Assembly (NCBI RefSeq): GCF_041928815.1
Contig: NZ_JBHFEI010000015.1
Coordinates: 1-64,000 of the forward strand
Length of the DNA stretch: 64,000 nucleotides
Source of the DNA: JBHFEI01 sp041928815
GTDB lineage: Bacteria; Pseudomonadota; Alphaproteobacteria; Rhizobiales; Rhizobiaceae
Direction: 5' to 3'
Shown in pieces: positions 42,645 through 51,707 of this stretch. The notes under the pieces are model-generated. The model worked only from the letters and a program-made list of their open reading frames with translations, was not told the DNA's origin and did no database searches. Position numbers and translations under genes: made by a program. How positions within the stretch are numbered: position 1 is the first letter of the stretch; the number at the start of each line of letters is the position of its first letter.

Positions 42645-44531
42645 ATGCCGTTCAAGCAGGAACATTTCGTCAGGGCGCTCTATGAGAGCTTCCCCGATCC
42701 CGTGGTGGCGGTCAGCAACGAGAAGATCCTTCTGGCCGCCAACAGCGCGGCCCTGCAGCACTTCGGCTACGAGGTGGGCGAATTCGTCGGCGCGCCGGCG
42801 CGCATGCTCTATGCCGACGACGAGGATTATGCGAACTGCATGTCGGTGCGCGGCTTCGGCATCGCGACACCGCCCGAAACATCCTCGGTTTACCGCTATC
42901 GCCGCAAGGACGGCTCGGTCTTTTCCGCGCGGCTGCGCACCACGCGCGTCTTCGACGATGCCGGTGACGAATGCGGCATGATTGCCGTCGTGCAGGACAT
43001 TTCCGATTATCTCGCGCTGGAGGTCGATCGCCAGAAGGCGCTTTCCGTGCTTGACTCCGCGCTCCACGCCATGCCGGGCGGTTTCGCAATCTTCGATCCG
43101 ATGGAGCGTCTGATCGCCTTCAACGAGGCCTATCGCGGCGCCTTCGGCCACCTGGCGCCGATGATCCGCGCAGGCATGACCGCCGAGGAGATCGTGCGCC
43201 TCCTCCAGGAGGATGCGATCTTCCCCGAGGCCCTGCCGGGGGCGGCCAATGTCGAGGAATGGATCGCGAGACGCCTGCGGGATTTCCGCACGCCGGACGG
43301 GCGGCCCGCCGCCTTTCCCTACAGCGACGGGCGCTGGGTGCAGGTCGAAAGCCGGCGCACCGCCGACGGCAACACCGCCGTCATGCGCATCGACATCACG
43401 GAACTGAAGCAGGCGCAGGTGGCGCTCGAGCGGCAACGTCTCGAATATTATACCCTGGTGCAGAACATCCCGGATTTCGTGACCCGGATCGCCGCCGACA
43501 AGACGGTCCTTTTCGCCAACGACCCCTATGCCCGCTTCGTCGGCCTGCCGGCAGAGGAGTTCGTCGGCCGCCCGCTGCGTGATCTTGTCCCGGCCGACGA
43601 CTGGAGGCGTGTCGAGGGCGTGCTCGACAGTCTCGGACCGAAGATGCCGCTGATCACCACCGAGCAGAAGCGCGTCATGGCCGACGGCCGCATCCTCTGG
43701 ATCATGTGGTCGAACATGGCGGTCTTCGAGAACGACATTCTGGTCGAATATGTCACCGTCGGCCGCGACATCACGCGGCTGAAACAGCAGCAGGCACGGA
43801 TCGCGAGGCAGAGCGACGAACTGCACCGCAAGAACGAGGCGCTGAACCAGTTCACCGCCACCGTGTCGCATGATCTCAAGGCGCCGCTGCGGCACATCTC
43901 GATGTTTTCCGAGATGATCGTCGACGACATCCGCTCCGAGACATTCGACGAACTGCCCGTCTATGCCGGCCATCTGCGCGACAGCGCCCGCCGCATGGAC
44001 CGGCTGATCGACAGTCTGCTCGACTACTCCCAGATCGCCTACCAGATCGGCCAGTGGCGGACCGTCGACCTGAAGGAGGTCATCGACACGGTGGTGCTCG
44101 ATCTCGAAAGTTTCATCCGCGAGGCGCAGGCCGAGATCCGCCTCGGCGATCTGGTCGCCATCACCGGCGATCCCGAACTGCTGAAGCGCCTGTTGCAGAA
44201 CCTGATCGGCAACGCCGTCAAATATCGCCGGCCCGGCATTGCGCCGGTGGTGCAGATCCGCACCGAGGACAGCGAAGAGAGCGTCCGCCTGACGGTGGAG
44301 GACAACGGCATCGGTATCGATCCGCGCTTCGCGACGAAGATCTTCGATGTGTTCCAGCGGCTTCACCGCGACGAAAGCGTCTATCCAGGCACCGGAATAG
44401 GCCTGGCGCTCGCAAAACGTATTGCCGAAAGCCACAATGGTTTCATAGAATTGGATCGTCGATTCACCGGTGGGGCCCGGTTCGTCGTGACGTTTCCGAA
44501 GGCATCGGCCGCCGGAAGAGAGGGGCCATGA
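42645..44531 (+). CDS. PAS-domain sensor histidine kinase
   Basis: A 628-residue cytoplasmic kinase without membrane segments. Three PAS-like domains lie at about residues 10-125, 140-255 and 265-385. A HisKA-type dimerisation domain follows with His409 in 'TVSHDLKAPLRHI', then a HATPase domain with 'NLIGNAVKYR', 'DNGIGIDPR' and 'GTGIGLALAKR'. The kinase core resembles that of bacteriophytochromes, but no GAF/PHY domains or chromophore Cys are seen. Its stop overlaps the response regulator start (ATGA). The signal sensed is unknown. Confidence 0.92.
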   Translation: MPFKQEHFVRALYESFPDPVVAVSNEKILLAANSAALQHFGYEVGEFVGAPARMLYADDEDYANCMSVRGFGIATPPETSSVYRYRRKDGSVFSARLRTTRVFDDAGDECGMIAVVQDISDYLALEVDRQKALSVLDSALHAMPGGFAIFDPMERLIAFNEAYRGAFGHLAPMIRAGMTAEEIVRLLQEDAIFPEALPGAANVEEWIARRLRDFRTPDGRPAAFPYSDGRWVQVESRRTADGNTAVMRIDITELKQAQVALERQRLEYYTLVQNIPDFVTRIAADKTVLFANDPYARFVGLPAEEFVGRPLRDLVPADDWRRVEGVLDSLGPKMPLITTEQKRVMADGRILWIMWSNMAVFENDILVEYVTVGRDITRLKQQQARIARQSDELHRKNEALNQFTATVSHDLKAPLRHISMFSEMIVDDIRSETFDELPVYAGHLRDSARRMDRLIDSLLDYSQIAYQIGQWRTVDLKEVIDTVVLDLESFIREAQAEIRLGDLVAITGDPELLKRLLQNLIGNAVKYRRPGIAPVVQIRTEDSEESVRLTVEDNGIGIDPRFATKIFDVFQRLHRDESVYPGTGIGLALAKRIAESHNGFIELDRRFTGGARFVVTFPKASAAGREGP

Positions 44532-44953
44532 GTGCCAGACTGAAACGGAAGCTGCTGATCGTCGACGATGACGGCGTCGATGTGCGCTTCGTCGTGAGAG
44601 CGTTTTCGGAAGTGACCCATGAGGTCGCGATCACCCATGCCGACGACGCCGACGCGGCGACGCTGATGCTGGATTCCCAGGATTTCGACTATGTCCTGCT
44701 CGACATCAACATGCCGGGCATCAGTGGGGTCGACCTGTTGCGGCGCATTCGCGACAACAAGAGGACGGCGGTGCTGCCAGTCATCATGTTCACGTCGTCG
44801 ATGAGCCAGATCGACATCTACCGTTCCTACGAGAACGGCGCCAATGCCTATGCGCTGAAGCCCTCCTCGGTAACCGGCTATCGCCGTTTCGCCGAGGGCT
44901 TTACCCGGTTCTGGGTCGATATCGCGGTCGCCCCCTGTCCGCCCGGCGAGTGA
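44528..44953 (+). CDS. single-domain response regulator
   Basis: A 141-residue receiver domain with no output domain. It has the acidic pair in 'LLIVDDDGVDV', the phosphoacceptor Asp in 'YVLLDINMPG', the Ser/Thr in 'MFTSS' and the Lys in 'ALKPSS'. It is of the Rcp1/CheY-like type commonly paired with phytochrome-like kinases. The start overlaps the kinase stop (ATGA at 44528-44531), so the two form a cognate pair. Confidence 0.93.
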   Translation: MSARLKRKLLIVDDDGVDVRFVVRAFSEVTHEVAITHADDADAATLMLDSQDFDYVLLDINMPGISGVDLLRRIRDNKRTAVLPVIMFTSSMSQIDIYRSYENGANAYALKPSSVTGYRRFAEGFTRFWVDIAVAPCPPGE

Positions 44954-44970
44954 GCGCGTTCGCGCGCCCT

Positions 44971-44984
44971 CCCGCATTCGCGGG
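44971..44984. terminator. small hairpin between convergent genes
   Basis: CCCGC and GCGGG pair around ATTC in the 39-base gap between the response regulator and the convergent PilZ gene. A second short inverted GCGCG lies just before it. No T tract; a weak terminator at best. Confidence 0.3.
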
Positions 44985-44992
44985 ACGATGGC

Positions 44993-45607
44993 TTACAGGA
45001 ATTCGGTCAGCGCCTCGCGCGACTGCACACCGGTGAATTCAAGGGCGACGCCCTCCTCGAAATGCCGGACGACGCGGGCGCGCATGCTGCCCATCATCAC
45101 CGCCATGCCGAGCGGCGGGCGCACCTCGATGTCGACGGCGGCGCCGGACAGCGACAGATCGATGATGCGGCAATGGTATTTCGTGCCGTCGTCGAAGGTC
45201 AGTTCGGTGCGCGTCCTGCGCGGCGTCAGACGGTCGTGGCGGCGATCCTCGGGCAGGCCGAGTTCGTGCTTGTTGGCGATCCACGTCAGTTGCGCCGCGA
45301 GTTTTTCACGCTTGCGGTCGGTCGCATTGATGCGGATGACGAAATTGCGCTCGGCGATGCGCGTCACGGTGCCTTCGAGGCGCCCGACATGTTCCACATA
45401 GGCGATGATGCGCTCGCCCGCGCGCGGCTTGGCGTCCGAGGCGAGCATCACGTCGCCCGGAGACATGTCTATGGCCTTGCAATCATATTCATCATGATTG
45501 TCAAGCATGAGGCGGCCGTTGAGGTTGACGGCGACGCGCTGGAACGCCCGCTCGTCGTATTCCTTGCGGCCGGACGGCTGTGCCTGTTGAAACGAATACA
45601 TCTTCAT
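44993..45607 (-). CDS. tandem PilZ-domain protein
   Basis: A 204-residue protein with two PilZ-like domains. The first (about 18-100) has 'RAFQRVAVNLNGRL' and 'KAIDMSPGDVML'. The second (about 110-200) has 'RRHDRLTPRRTRTEL' and 'RIIDLSLSGAAVDIEV', close to the R-x-x-x-R and D-x-S-x-x-G signatures for cyclic-di-GMP binding. The ATG at 45607 gives MKMYSFQQ. It is a candidate receptor for the cyclic-di-GMP enzymes of this genome. Confidence 0.85.
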   Translation of the reverse strand: MKMYSFQQAQPSGRKEYDERAFQRVAVNLNGRLMLDNHDEYDCKAIDMSPGDVMLASDAKPRAGERIIAYVEHVGRLEGTVTRIAERNFVIRINATDRKREKLAAQLTWIANKHELGLPEDRRHDRLTPRRTRTELTFDDGTKYHCRIIDLSLSGAAVDIEVRPPLGMAVMMGSMRARVVRHFEEGVALEFTGVQSREALTEFL

Positions 45608-45692
45608 CCTAACCAGACAGACTGACGACACCCTTCGTCCTAGCAAATCCGGCTTAACAAAGGGTTGAAACCGGCCGGGCAGAGGTAACCTT

Positions 45693-46328
45693 TCAGTCCT
45701 GGCGGCCACCCTCGAAGACGCGCAGATGCAGCACGCGGCGGATCGTTCCGCCGAAAAGCGGCTCCGGCGCGGGCCGCGCCGGAGCCGGAGGCGGCAGCAC
45801 GATTTCCGGCCGGTTCTGCAGGAAGGGCTCCGTCTTGTCGATGTCGATCGCCCTCAGCCCGGCGAGATCGAGATAGGCGATCGCCGTCGCGTGCAGCCAG
45901 CCCGGGCGGGACAGCGGCGCGATCGCGCCGATGATGCGGTCGATCTCGCCGTCCGGCGAGGCGAGGGGAAGCAGCACGAGTTCCGTCTGCAACGGCTCGC
46001 GCGTCATCGACAGCGCGGTCGCGGAGAGCACGATCGGCGTCGCCTCCGTCATCACCTCGGCTGCCACGCGGTTGACGCGCTTCGTCTCGTCGGCCCGCCA
46101 GAGGCTGTCGAAGGTCGTCCCGCGCAGCTCCCGGCCGAAGAGGGCGCAGACATGGGTGCCGGCCAGGCGGAACCGCAGATCCGCCTCCGGGCGCATTTCG
46201 AGGATGAAGAGGTCCGGCAGGATTCCACGGATACCGGCGGGCTCGACTTCCTGCCGGTAGGGCGCCTTGCGGGTTCCGCGAAGGTCGTTCCAGTAGGTGA
46301 AGATCTCGATGGCCGACTTGCTGCGCAT
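45693..46328 (-). CDS. PAS-domain (PAS_5 type) protein
   Basis: A 211-residue protein whose first 150 residues match the stand-alone PAS_5 family common in alphaproteobacteria ('IEIFTYWNDLRGTRKAPYRQEV', 'LPDLFILEM', 'RFRLAGTHVCALFGRELRG'). The C-terminal part is Pro-rich followed by a basic tail. No output domain is seen. The ATG at 46328 fits relatives. It is downstream of the 46451 TTAA motif and 85 bases upstream of the PilZ gene in the same direction. Confidence 0.85.
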   Translation of the reverse strand: MRSKSAIEIFTYWNDLRGTRKAPYRQEVEPAGIRGILPDLFILEMRPEADLRFRLAGTHVCALFGRELRGTTFDSLWRADETKRVNRVAAEVMTEATPIVLSATALSMTREPLQTELVLLPLASPDGEIDRIIGAIAPLSRPGWLHATAIAYLDLAGLRAIDIDKTEPFLQNRPEIVLPPPAPARPAPEPLFGGTIRRVLHLRVFEGGRQD

Positions 46329-46707
46329 GATTCCAAATTCCAATGGGGCGGCCGGCCTGTTCCGATCTGGCACGGATGAAAGGGGCGACCGCGTTTCTGG
46401 CATCCACGCAGCGAAATCCGTGCCAGCGCGCCAGCCTCCCGTCCGGCGGGACCGTTAAGGTTAACAAAGCGTTTCGATTGAAGCGCACCGGGGGCCGTGC
46501 GAAGAGACGTGTCGATGAAGGTCAGCCTTCGGCACCTCCTCGAACGCCCGGTTTTCCGGGCCGGTCAGCCGTCCGGGTCCTTTCCGGCGGCTTTCTTTTT
46601 GTCGGCAAGGCGGCGCGGATCTGCGCCAGGCGATGGCGGTGGCGGTTTTTGTCCGCTAACGTGGCCGCGATCCCGTGCCTGCCCCGCTGTCCCGAAAAGA
46701 GCGCCCG
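46329..46707. other. 379-base intergenic region between divergent genes
   Basis: It separates the left-facing PAS gene from the right-facing rhomboid gene. It contains the second copy of the 17-bp TTAA motif (46451-46467) and a small hairpin, CCCGG-TTTT-CCGGG (46548-46561). The rest is GC-rich with no convincing gene. Confidence 0.6.
46451..46467. promoter_or_regulatory. 17-bp repeated motif, second copy
   Basis: Identical over 17 bases to 26552-26568 (ACCGTTAAGGTTAACAA). It lies about 120 bases before the PAS gene start and about 240 before the rhomboid gene, so which gene it serves is open. Confidence 0.45.
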
Positions 46708-47439
46708 ATGTCCCATGATGCCCCGCCCGAGGAGGGCGGCCGACCCGAGCCCGACCTGAGGCCCCGTCGCCATGAGCCCGCCTTCAACCTTCCCACGGCG
46801 CTGACCGGACTGCTCGGTGTCCTCGTCGCGATCCATCTGGTGCGGGCCTACCTCCTGACGCCGGACCAGGACGGCTACGTGCTGTTCGAATTCGCCTTCA
46901 CGCCGGCGCGCTACGCCTTCCCGCTTGCCGAACAGTCGCTTGCCTGGCTCTGGACGCCGGTCACCTATTCCTTCCTGCATGGCGGCTTCGAGCATCTGAT
47001 CTTCAACGCCTTCTGGATGGCGGCCTTCGGCGCGCCCGTCGTCCGGCGTATCGGGCCGGGGCGTTTCGCGGCGTTCTGGTGCCTGTCCTCGGCGGCCGCC
47101 GTCGGCTTTCACACGCTCTTCCACTGGGCCGATTTCGGCATCGTCGTCGGCGCCTCCGGCGCGGTCGCGGGGCTGATGGGGGCGGCGGCGCGCTTCGTCT
47201 TCGCGCCCCATGGCGGCGTCGACCGGCGCCTCGCCCATCTCAATCGGAGGCTGTCGCTGTCCGAATGCCTCGCGAATCGCTCCGTGCTCGTCTTTTCCGG
47301 CCTGTGGTTCGCCACCAACATCTTCATCGGCCTCGGACTGTTCTCGGTCGCGGGAACGGCGCCTGTCGCCTGGGAGGCCCATATCGGCGGCTTCCTTTTC
47401 GGCTTCCTCCTGTTTGCGCTGTTCGATCCGCGGCGCTGA
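46708..47439 (+). CDS. rhomboid-family intramembrane serine protease
   Basis: A 243-residue membrane protein with about six hydrophobic segments. The catalytic Ser is in 'GASGAVAGLMGAAAR', the His in 'WEAHIGGFLFGF', and the structural 'HGGFEHLIFNAFW' motif is present. Such proteases cut substrates inside the membrane. The region before the first membrane helix is Pro- and Arg-rich. The ATG at 46708 (MSHDAPPEEGG) was chosen; one at 46675 is possible. Substrates are unknown. Confidence 0.9.
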   Translation: MSHDAPPEEGGRPEPDLRPRRHEPAFNLPTALTGLLGVLVAIHLVRAYLLTPDQDGYVLFEFAFTPARYAFPLAEQSLAWLWTPVTYSFLHGGFEHLIFNAFWMAAFGAPVVRRIGPGRFAAFWCLSSAAAVGFHTLFHWADFGIVVGASGAVAGLMGAAARFVFAPHGGVDRRLAHLNRRLSLSECLANRSVLVFSGLWFATNIFIGLGLFSVAGTAPVAWEAHIGGFLFGFLLFALFDPRR

Positions 47440-47733
47440 GGGCAGGGTCCGTGCCGGACTGCGACGGGACCGATGACGGCGGAGGGAGGCCCGTCCGCCG
47501 AAAATTCTCTAAGTCGCTAAATCGATTTGCATTTCAGGGCTTCGCGAAAGACGGTTGATTTCATGCCTCCCTTGCCGCACCATGCGTCTGCCGCCTCCCG
47601 GGAAGAGGCGGATCGGGGGATGGAGAAAAGCGGCGTGCGCGCGCTCAGGCGTGGCGGGACATGTCCGGGCCGGCAAACACCTGTTCCGTCCGCATCGCGG
47701 GACAGGCCGTGACATCGAACAGGAGGAGCGAGC

Positions 47734-48168
47734 ATGTCGGTAACCGTGAAGACCATTCTCGATGAAAAAGGCCGGTCGGTCGTCACCGTGGCGCCGGACC
47801 TGACCGTGGAGGCGGCGGCCCGCATCCTTCACGAGAACCGGATCGGCGCCGTCGTCATTCTGGGCGTCAACCGCAAGGTCGTCGGCATCCTGACGGAGCG
47901 CGACATCGTCGCCGCCGTCGCCCATCACGGCGCCGCCAGCCTCGCAATGCCCGTGTCCGAGGTGATGTGGCGCAACGTCCATGTCTGCACGGAGGAGATG
48001 ACCGTCAACACGCTGATGGAGATGATGATCTCGCGGCGCGCCCGGCATCTGCCGGTCGTCGGCGACAACACGCTCGCCGGCATCGTCTCGATCGGCGACG
48101 TGGTCAAGAACCACATCCGCGCGATCGAGCGCGAGGCGGAAGAGATCAAGGCCTATATCGCCGGCTGA
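47734..48168 (+). CDS. tandem CBS-domain protein
   Basis: A 144-residue protein made of two CBS motifs (about residues 10-65 and 75-135: 'LTVEAAARILHENRIGAVVIL', 'GILTERDIV', 'MMISRRARHLPVVGDNTLAGIVSIGDVVK'). CBS pairs bind adenine nucleotides and sense energy state. No enzymatic domain is attached. The ATG at 47734 follows GGAGGAG. It is convergent with the patatin gene, an arrangement common in rhizobia. Confidence 0.92.
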   Translation: MSVTVKTILDEKGRSVVTVAPDLTVEAAARILHENRIGAVVILGVNRKVVGILTERDIVAAVAHHGAASLAMPVSEVMWRNVHVCTEEMTVNTLMEMMISRRARHLPVVGDNTLAGIVSIGDVVKNHIRAIEREAEEIKAYIAG

Positions 48169-48205
48169 CGGGCCCTCCGCCGGTTGCACTTCAAGAGAGA
48201 CGCCT

Positions 48206-49171
48206 CTATCGGAGGACCGTCTCCTGCAGCCGGCGCAGCTCGCCGATCTTCATCTTGGCTTCCTGGTAGCCCCGGTCGATCGCCTCTCCGGCGCGATGGA
48301 ACTCGGAAAGACCGATGTCGCTCAATTTCGGGTGCAGCGACAGGTCCGGCGGATCGCCGGCAAGGCGGGCCCGCGAAATGCGATCCTGGATGATGTTGAA
48401 GGCCTGCACCATCACGCCGGTCAGGCCCATGCGCGTCGTCGGCGTCGAGGGCGCCGGAGCGGTCTCCGTGCCGGGGGGCGAGGCGCGATGCTTGATCACG
48501 GCGGAACGCCCGTAAAGATCGTAATGCAGATTGATCGCGACGACGAGCGGCTGTTCGTAGGCGCGGCAGACGGAGACCGGAACCGGATTGACCAGCGCGC
48601 CGTCGACGAGCATGCGGCCGTTGCAGCGGATCGGTTCGAAAATGCCCGGCAAGGCGTAGGATGCGCGCAGCGCCGTGATCAGCGAGCCTTCGTTGATCCA
48701 GACCTCGTGGCCGCTGTTGACGTCGGTGGCGACGGCGACGAAGGGACGGTCTAGGCTTTCGATGCTTCTGTCGTCGATATGTTCCTGCATCCGCCGGGTC
48801 AGCCGCATGCCGCCGAGCAGGCCGCCCCCGCCGATGGCGAAATCGAGGAGACCGGCAATGCGCCGCATCGTCAGCGATCGGGCGAATTCCTCGAGCGCAT
48901 CGAGCTTTCCCGCGAGATAGCAGCCGCCGACGAGCGCGCCGATCGAGGTGCCGGCGATCATGCCGACGGCGATGCCCTCCTCGTCGAGGGCGCGCAGAAC
49001 GCCGATATGGGCCCAGCCGCGCGCCGCGCCGCCGCCGAGCGCGAGCGCGATCTTCGCGCGGGCCGGAGCCGGCGGCTTTTCGACGATTGCGGTGGATGCA
49101 GGCGAGAGGTGAGGGGCCGTCGAAAGCGGGCCGGCGGACAGGGGAGAGCGATGAAACGTCCAGTTCAGCAT
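48206..49171 (-). CDS. patatin-like phospholipase, RssA type
   Basis: A 321-residue patatin-family hydrolase. It has the oxyanion loop 'ALGGGAARGWAHIG', the catalytic Ser in 'GTSIGALVGG', and the catalytic Asp in 'VDGALVNPVPV'. The first 40 residues before the domain are poorly conserved. The ATG at 49171 (MLNWTFHRS) is the best guess; the frame is open further upstream, so the start is uncertain. It lies between hisI and the CBS gene. Confidence 0.9.
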   Translation of the reverse strand: MLNWTFHRSPLSAGPLSTAPHLSPASTAIVEKPPAPARAKIALALGGGAARGWAHIGVLRALDEEGIAVGMIAGTSIGALVGGCYLAGKLDALEEFARSLTMRRIAGLLDFAIGGGGLLGGMRLTRRMQEHIDDRSIESLDRPFVAVATDVNSGHEVWINEGSLITALRASYALPGIFEPIRCNGRMLVDGALVNPVPVSVCRAYEQPLVVAINLHYDLYGRSAVIKHRASPPGTETAPAPSTPTTRMGLTGVMVQAFNIIQDRISRARLAGDPPDLSLHPKLSDIGLSEFHRAGEAIDRGYQEAKMKIGELRRLQETVLR

Positions 49172-49361
49172 TCCGCACCCTCGTTGCGCCTGCCGATGCC
49201 GGCAGGATCGGGTCAGCACGATCGGGAAGGCCATCTGGAAGCCGCCAGCGCGCCTTCGAACCGTCTGGGCCGAGCGGTCCCATTGCGTCCATGCTAGGCC
49301 GGAACGGGTTGCAGTTTGGTGAATGCGGACCGGAACTGACCCAAAAAACGGCAATTGCCCG

Positions 49362-49811
49362 CTATTTGTGATACACTTGTTCAGGATTGAAATGTATCGC
49401 GTCGTCGACCACGGTCAAGGTGGCCACGCCCTCCGCAAGCGTCACCGTCCGGTAGAAGCAGGAGCGCCGACCCGTGTGGCATGTCGCGTCGTGGCCGGCG
49501 ACGGACACCTTGAGCCACAGGGCATCCTGGTCGCAATCGGCGCGCAGCTCGATGACGGACTGGAGGTTGCCGGAGGTTTCACCCTTCTTCCAGATCCGGC
49601 CGCGAGACCGGCTGAAATAATGGGCGATGCCGGTTTCGAGCGTCAACGACAGCGCTTCCGCGTTCATGAATGCAACCATCAGCAATTCTCCGTCCCGCGC
49701 ATCGGTCACGATCGCGGTGATCAGGCCGCGGTCGTCGAAGCGCGGCGAGAAGACGCTGGCGGCTTCGAGCGCGTGCTTGTCTCCGGGCGGGACGGGGAAG
49801 GATAGGGTCAT
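49362..49811 (-). CDS. hisI: phosphoribosyl-AMP cyclohydrolase HisI
   Basis: Third step of histidine synthesis: hydrolyses phosphoribosyl-AMP to ProFAR. The product is 149 residues. Metal-binding groups are in 'LRADCDQDALWLKV' and the Cys pair in 'GHDATCHTGRRSCFY', with the substrate motif 'HYFSRSRGRIWKKGETSGN'. It is the stand-alone HisI form, without the HisE domain. It follows folE by 85 bases in the same direction; this pairing is a rhizobial hallmark. Confidence 0.95.
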   Translation of the reverse strand: MTLSFPVPPGDKHALEAASVFSPRFDDRGLITAIVTDARDGELLMVAFMNAEALSLTLETGIAHYFSRSRGRIWKKGETSGNLQSVIELRADCDQDALWLKVSVAGHDATCHTGRRSCFYRTVTLAEGVATLTVVDDAIHFNPEQVYHK

Positions 49812-49896
49812 CGGCGCATTCTCATGTTCAGAGCGCCCGATGCCGCCTTCGATCCGGAGCGAGGCCTCGGGCGCGGCGCGTCTCCGGTCGCGGCGT

Positions 49897-50511
49897 TCAG
49901 GCGCCGCGCACCATCATCATGAAGCGGGCCTGCTCGGCCGGCTGCGTCTTGTAGGCGCCAGTGAAGGTGGTGGTGAGCGTGGTCGAGCCCTGTTTCTGGA
50001 TGCCGCGCATCGCCATGCACATATGCTCCGCCTCGATCATCACCGCCACGCCGCGCGGGCGCAGCGTATCGTCGATGGCGCGGGCGACCTGCGAGGTCAT
50101 CGCCTCCTGCGTCTGCAGCCGGCGGCCGAAAATATCGACGACCCGCGCGATCTTCGACAGGCCCAGCACCCGTCCGTTCGGCAGATAGGCGACATGCGCC
50201 TTGCCGATGATCGGCACCATGTGGTGCTCGCAATGGGAAAAGAAGGGAATGTCCTTGACGAGGACCATGTCGTCATAGCCCGCCACCTCCTCGAAGGTGC
50301 GGCCGAGCACGTCCTCGGCGGCGAGGTCGTAGCCCGAGAAAAGCTCCTTGTACGACTTTGCGACGCGGGCAGGCGTGTCAATGAGGCCTTCGCGTTCGGG
50401 GTCGTCTCCCGCCCAGCGCAGCAGGACGCGGACGGCGTCCTCGGCTTCCTTCTGGCTCGGCCGGTCGGTCGGGTTGTTCATGTTGGGAAAAGTCTTGACA
50501 ATGGCATCCAT
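49897..50511 (-). CDS. folE: GTP cyclohydrolase I
   Basis: Converts GTP to dihydroneopterin triphosphate, the first step of folate synthesis. The product is 204 residues, the normal length. Zinc ligands are in 'SHCEHHMVPIIGKAHVAY' and in 'AEHMCMAMRG', and the catalytic 'GRVLGLSKIARVV' and 'QGSTTLTTT' segments are intact. The ATG at 50511 gives MDAIVKTFPN. It is the first gene of the folE-hisI-patatin run. Confidence 0.96.
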   Translation of the reverse strand: MDAIVKTFPNMNNPTDRPSQKEAEDAVRVLLRWAGDDPEREGLIDTPARVAKSYKELFSGYDLAAEDVLGRTFEEVAGYDDMVLVKDIPFFSHCEHHMVPIIGKAHVAYLPNGRVLGLSKIARVVDIFGRRLQTQEAMTSQVARAIDDTLRPRGVAVMIEAEHMCMAMRGIQKQGSTTLTTTFTGAYKTQPAEQARFMMMVRGA

Positions 50512-50790
50512 GCTCGTGTCTCCGCAACGCGCGCCGTCGGCAAGATCGGCGGTGGGCGCGTTTGACCGGGATATACGCTCTGACCGCCAGCGCGGATCAT
50601 CGACCGAACGATTTCCCAAACAAGTGGCGCGGTCAGGTCGTCCATACCTTCAACCGCGCCACGATCTACCATATATTATCGCTGTGCCTTCACGAAAGGG
50701 CCGGTCGGTTTACACATCGTTCTTTTTTGAAAGCGACGTCGCCGATCCGGCCCACCCGGAGCATGGCATTCCAGAAAGGCCGGCAGAACC

Positions 50791-51249
50791 ATGATCGACG
50801 ACATCTACAACGCCCGCATCCTCGACTTCGCCGGAAACATCCCCGCGATCGGCCGGCTCGAGGATGCCGATGCCGAGGCGTCTGCCCATTCGCGGCTCTG
50901 CGGCTCCCGGGTGCGCGTCTGGCTGAAGATGCGCGACGGCGTCGTCACCGGCTTCTCCCACGAGGTCAAGGCCTGCGCGCTCGGCCAGGCCTCGTCCTCG
51001 ATCCTGGCGCGCCACATCGTCGGCGCGCGGGCGGAGGACGTGCGCGCCGCGCGGTCGGCGATGCTTTCGATGCTGAAGGAGGGCGGCGAGGGGCCTTCCG
51101 GCCGCTTCGAGGACATGCGCGCGTTGCTTCCCGTGCGCGACTACAAGGCGCGGCACGCCTCCACCATGCTGACCTTCGACGCCGTGGTCGATGCCATCGG
51201 CCAGATCGAGGACCGCGCCGCTCGCCCGGCCGCCGTCTCGGCGCTCTAG
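50791..51249 (+). CDS. NifU-N/IscU-like Fe-S scaffold protein
   Basis: A 152-residue protein with the NifU N-terminal fold ('IYNARILDFAGNI', 'SRLCGSRVRVWLKM', 'VKACALGQASSSIL'). Two of the three canonical scaffold Cys are present. The third, in SufU and IscU near 'KC..L', is replaced in 'ARHASTMLTF'. It could still act as a sulfur acceptor or scaffold for the desulfurases at 35 and 40 kb. It starts seven bases after GAACC/GGCAG, with little ribosome-binding signal, and is followed 9 bases later by yidD. Confidence 0.88.
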   Translation: MIDDIYNARILDFAGNIPAIGRLEDADAEASAHSRLCGSRVRVWLKMRDGVVTGFSHEVKACALGQASSSILARHIVGARAEDVRAARSAMLSMLKEGGEGPSGRFEDMRALLPVRDYKARHASTMLTFDAVVDAIGQIEDRAARPAAVSAL

Positions 51250-51258
51250 GCGGCGCGG

Positions 51259-51591
51259 ATGTGTGCCGCCTGCGGCAAGGACGAGAGGTCCTCCGGCCGC
51301 AACTGGTCCGGCCCCTTCCGCCGTACACCCGGGCGGATCGTCGGAATGGCGCTCGTGCGCGCCTACCAGCTGACGCTGTCGAGCCTCGTCGGCCGCAGTT
51401 GCCGCCACCTGCCCACCTGTTCCGAATATGGTTACGAGGCGATCGCCCGGCACGGGCTCTGGGCGGGCGGCTGGATGACGCTGTTTCGTGTCGGCCGTTG
51501 CGGTCCCTTCGGTGGCTGGGGCTTCGATCCCGTGCCGCCCGCGCTCGATGACCGGCATCGCTGGTACCTGCCCTGGCGCTATCGCCGCTGA
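51259..51591 (+). CDS. yidD: membrane protein insertion efficiency factor YidD
   Basis: A 110-residue YidD protein. The core motif 'YQLTLSSLVGRSCRHLPTCSEYGYEAI' with its Cys residues, and 'CGPFGGWGFDPVPP', are intact. It helps YidC insert proteins into the inner membrane and is peripherally membrane-bound. The N-terminus carries two more Cys ('CAACGKDERSS') not usual in shorter forms. It overlaps no gene and sits between the Fe-S scaffold and thrS. Confidence 0.93.
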   Translation: MCAACGKDERSSGRNWSGPFRRTPGRIVGMALVRAYQLTLSSLVGRSCRHLPTCSEYGYEAIARHGLWAGGWMTLFRVGRCGPFGGWGFDPVPPALDDRHRWYLPWRYRR

Positions 51592-51707
51592 GGGCGCGCG
51601 CCGGGCTTTACCGCCAAACCGGCCTCGACTAAAAGGGCGGCGCGCAAAAAGCGCTTCCCGATCACACCACCCGCATTCGTTGGCGGGACTGGACAGGAGA
51701 CTTTCAG

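Noticed and set aside
46567..46700. Left-facing reading frame ending in a Lys-rich tail that resembles a real protein C-terminus (ADKKKAAGKDPDG), followed by a hairpin
   Set aside because: No start codon or ribosome-binding site could be found in that frame before it enters the rhomboid gene on the opposite strand, so it is probably chance.
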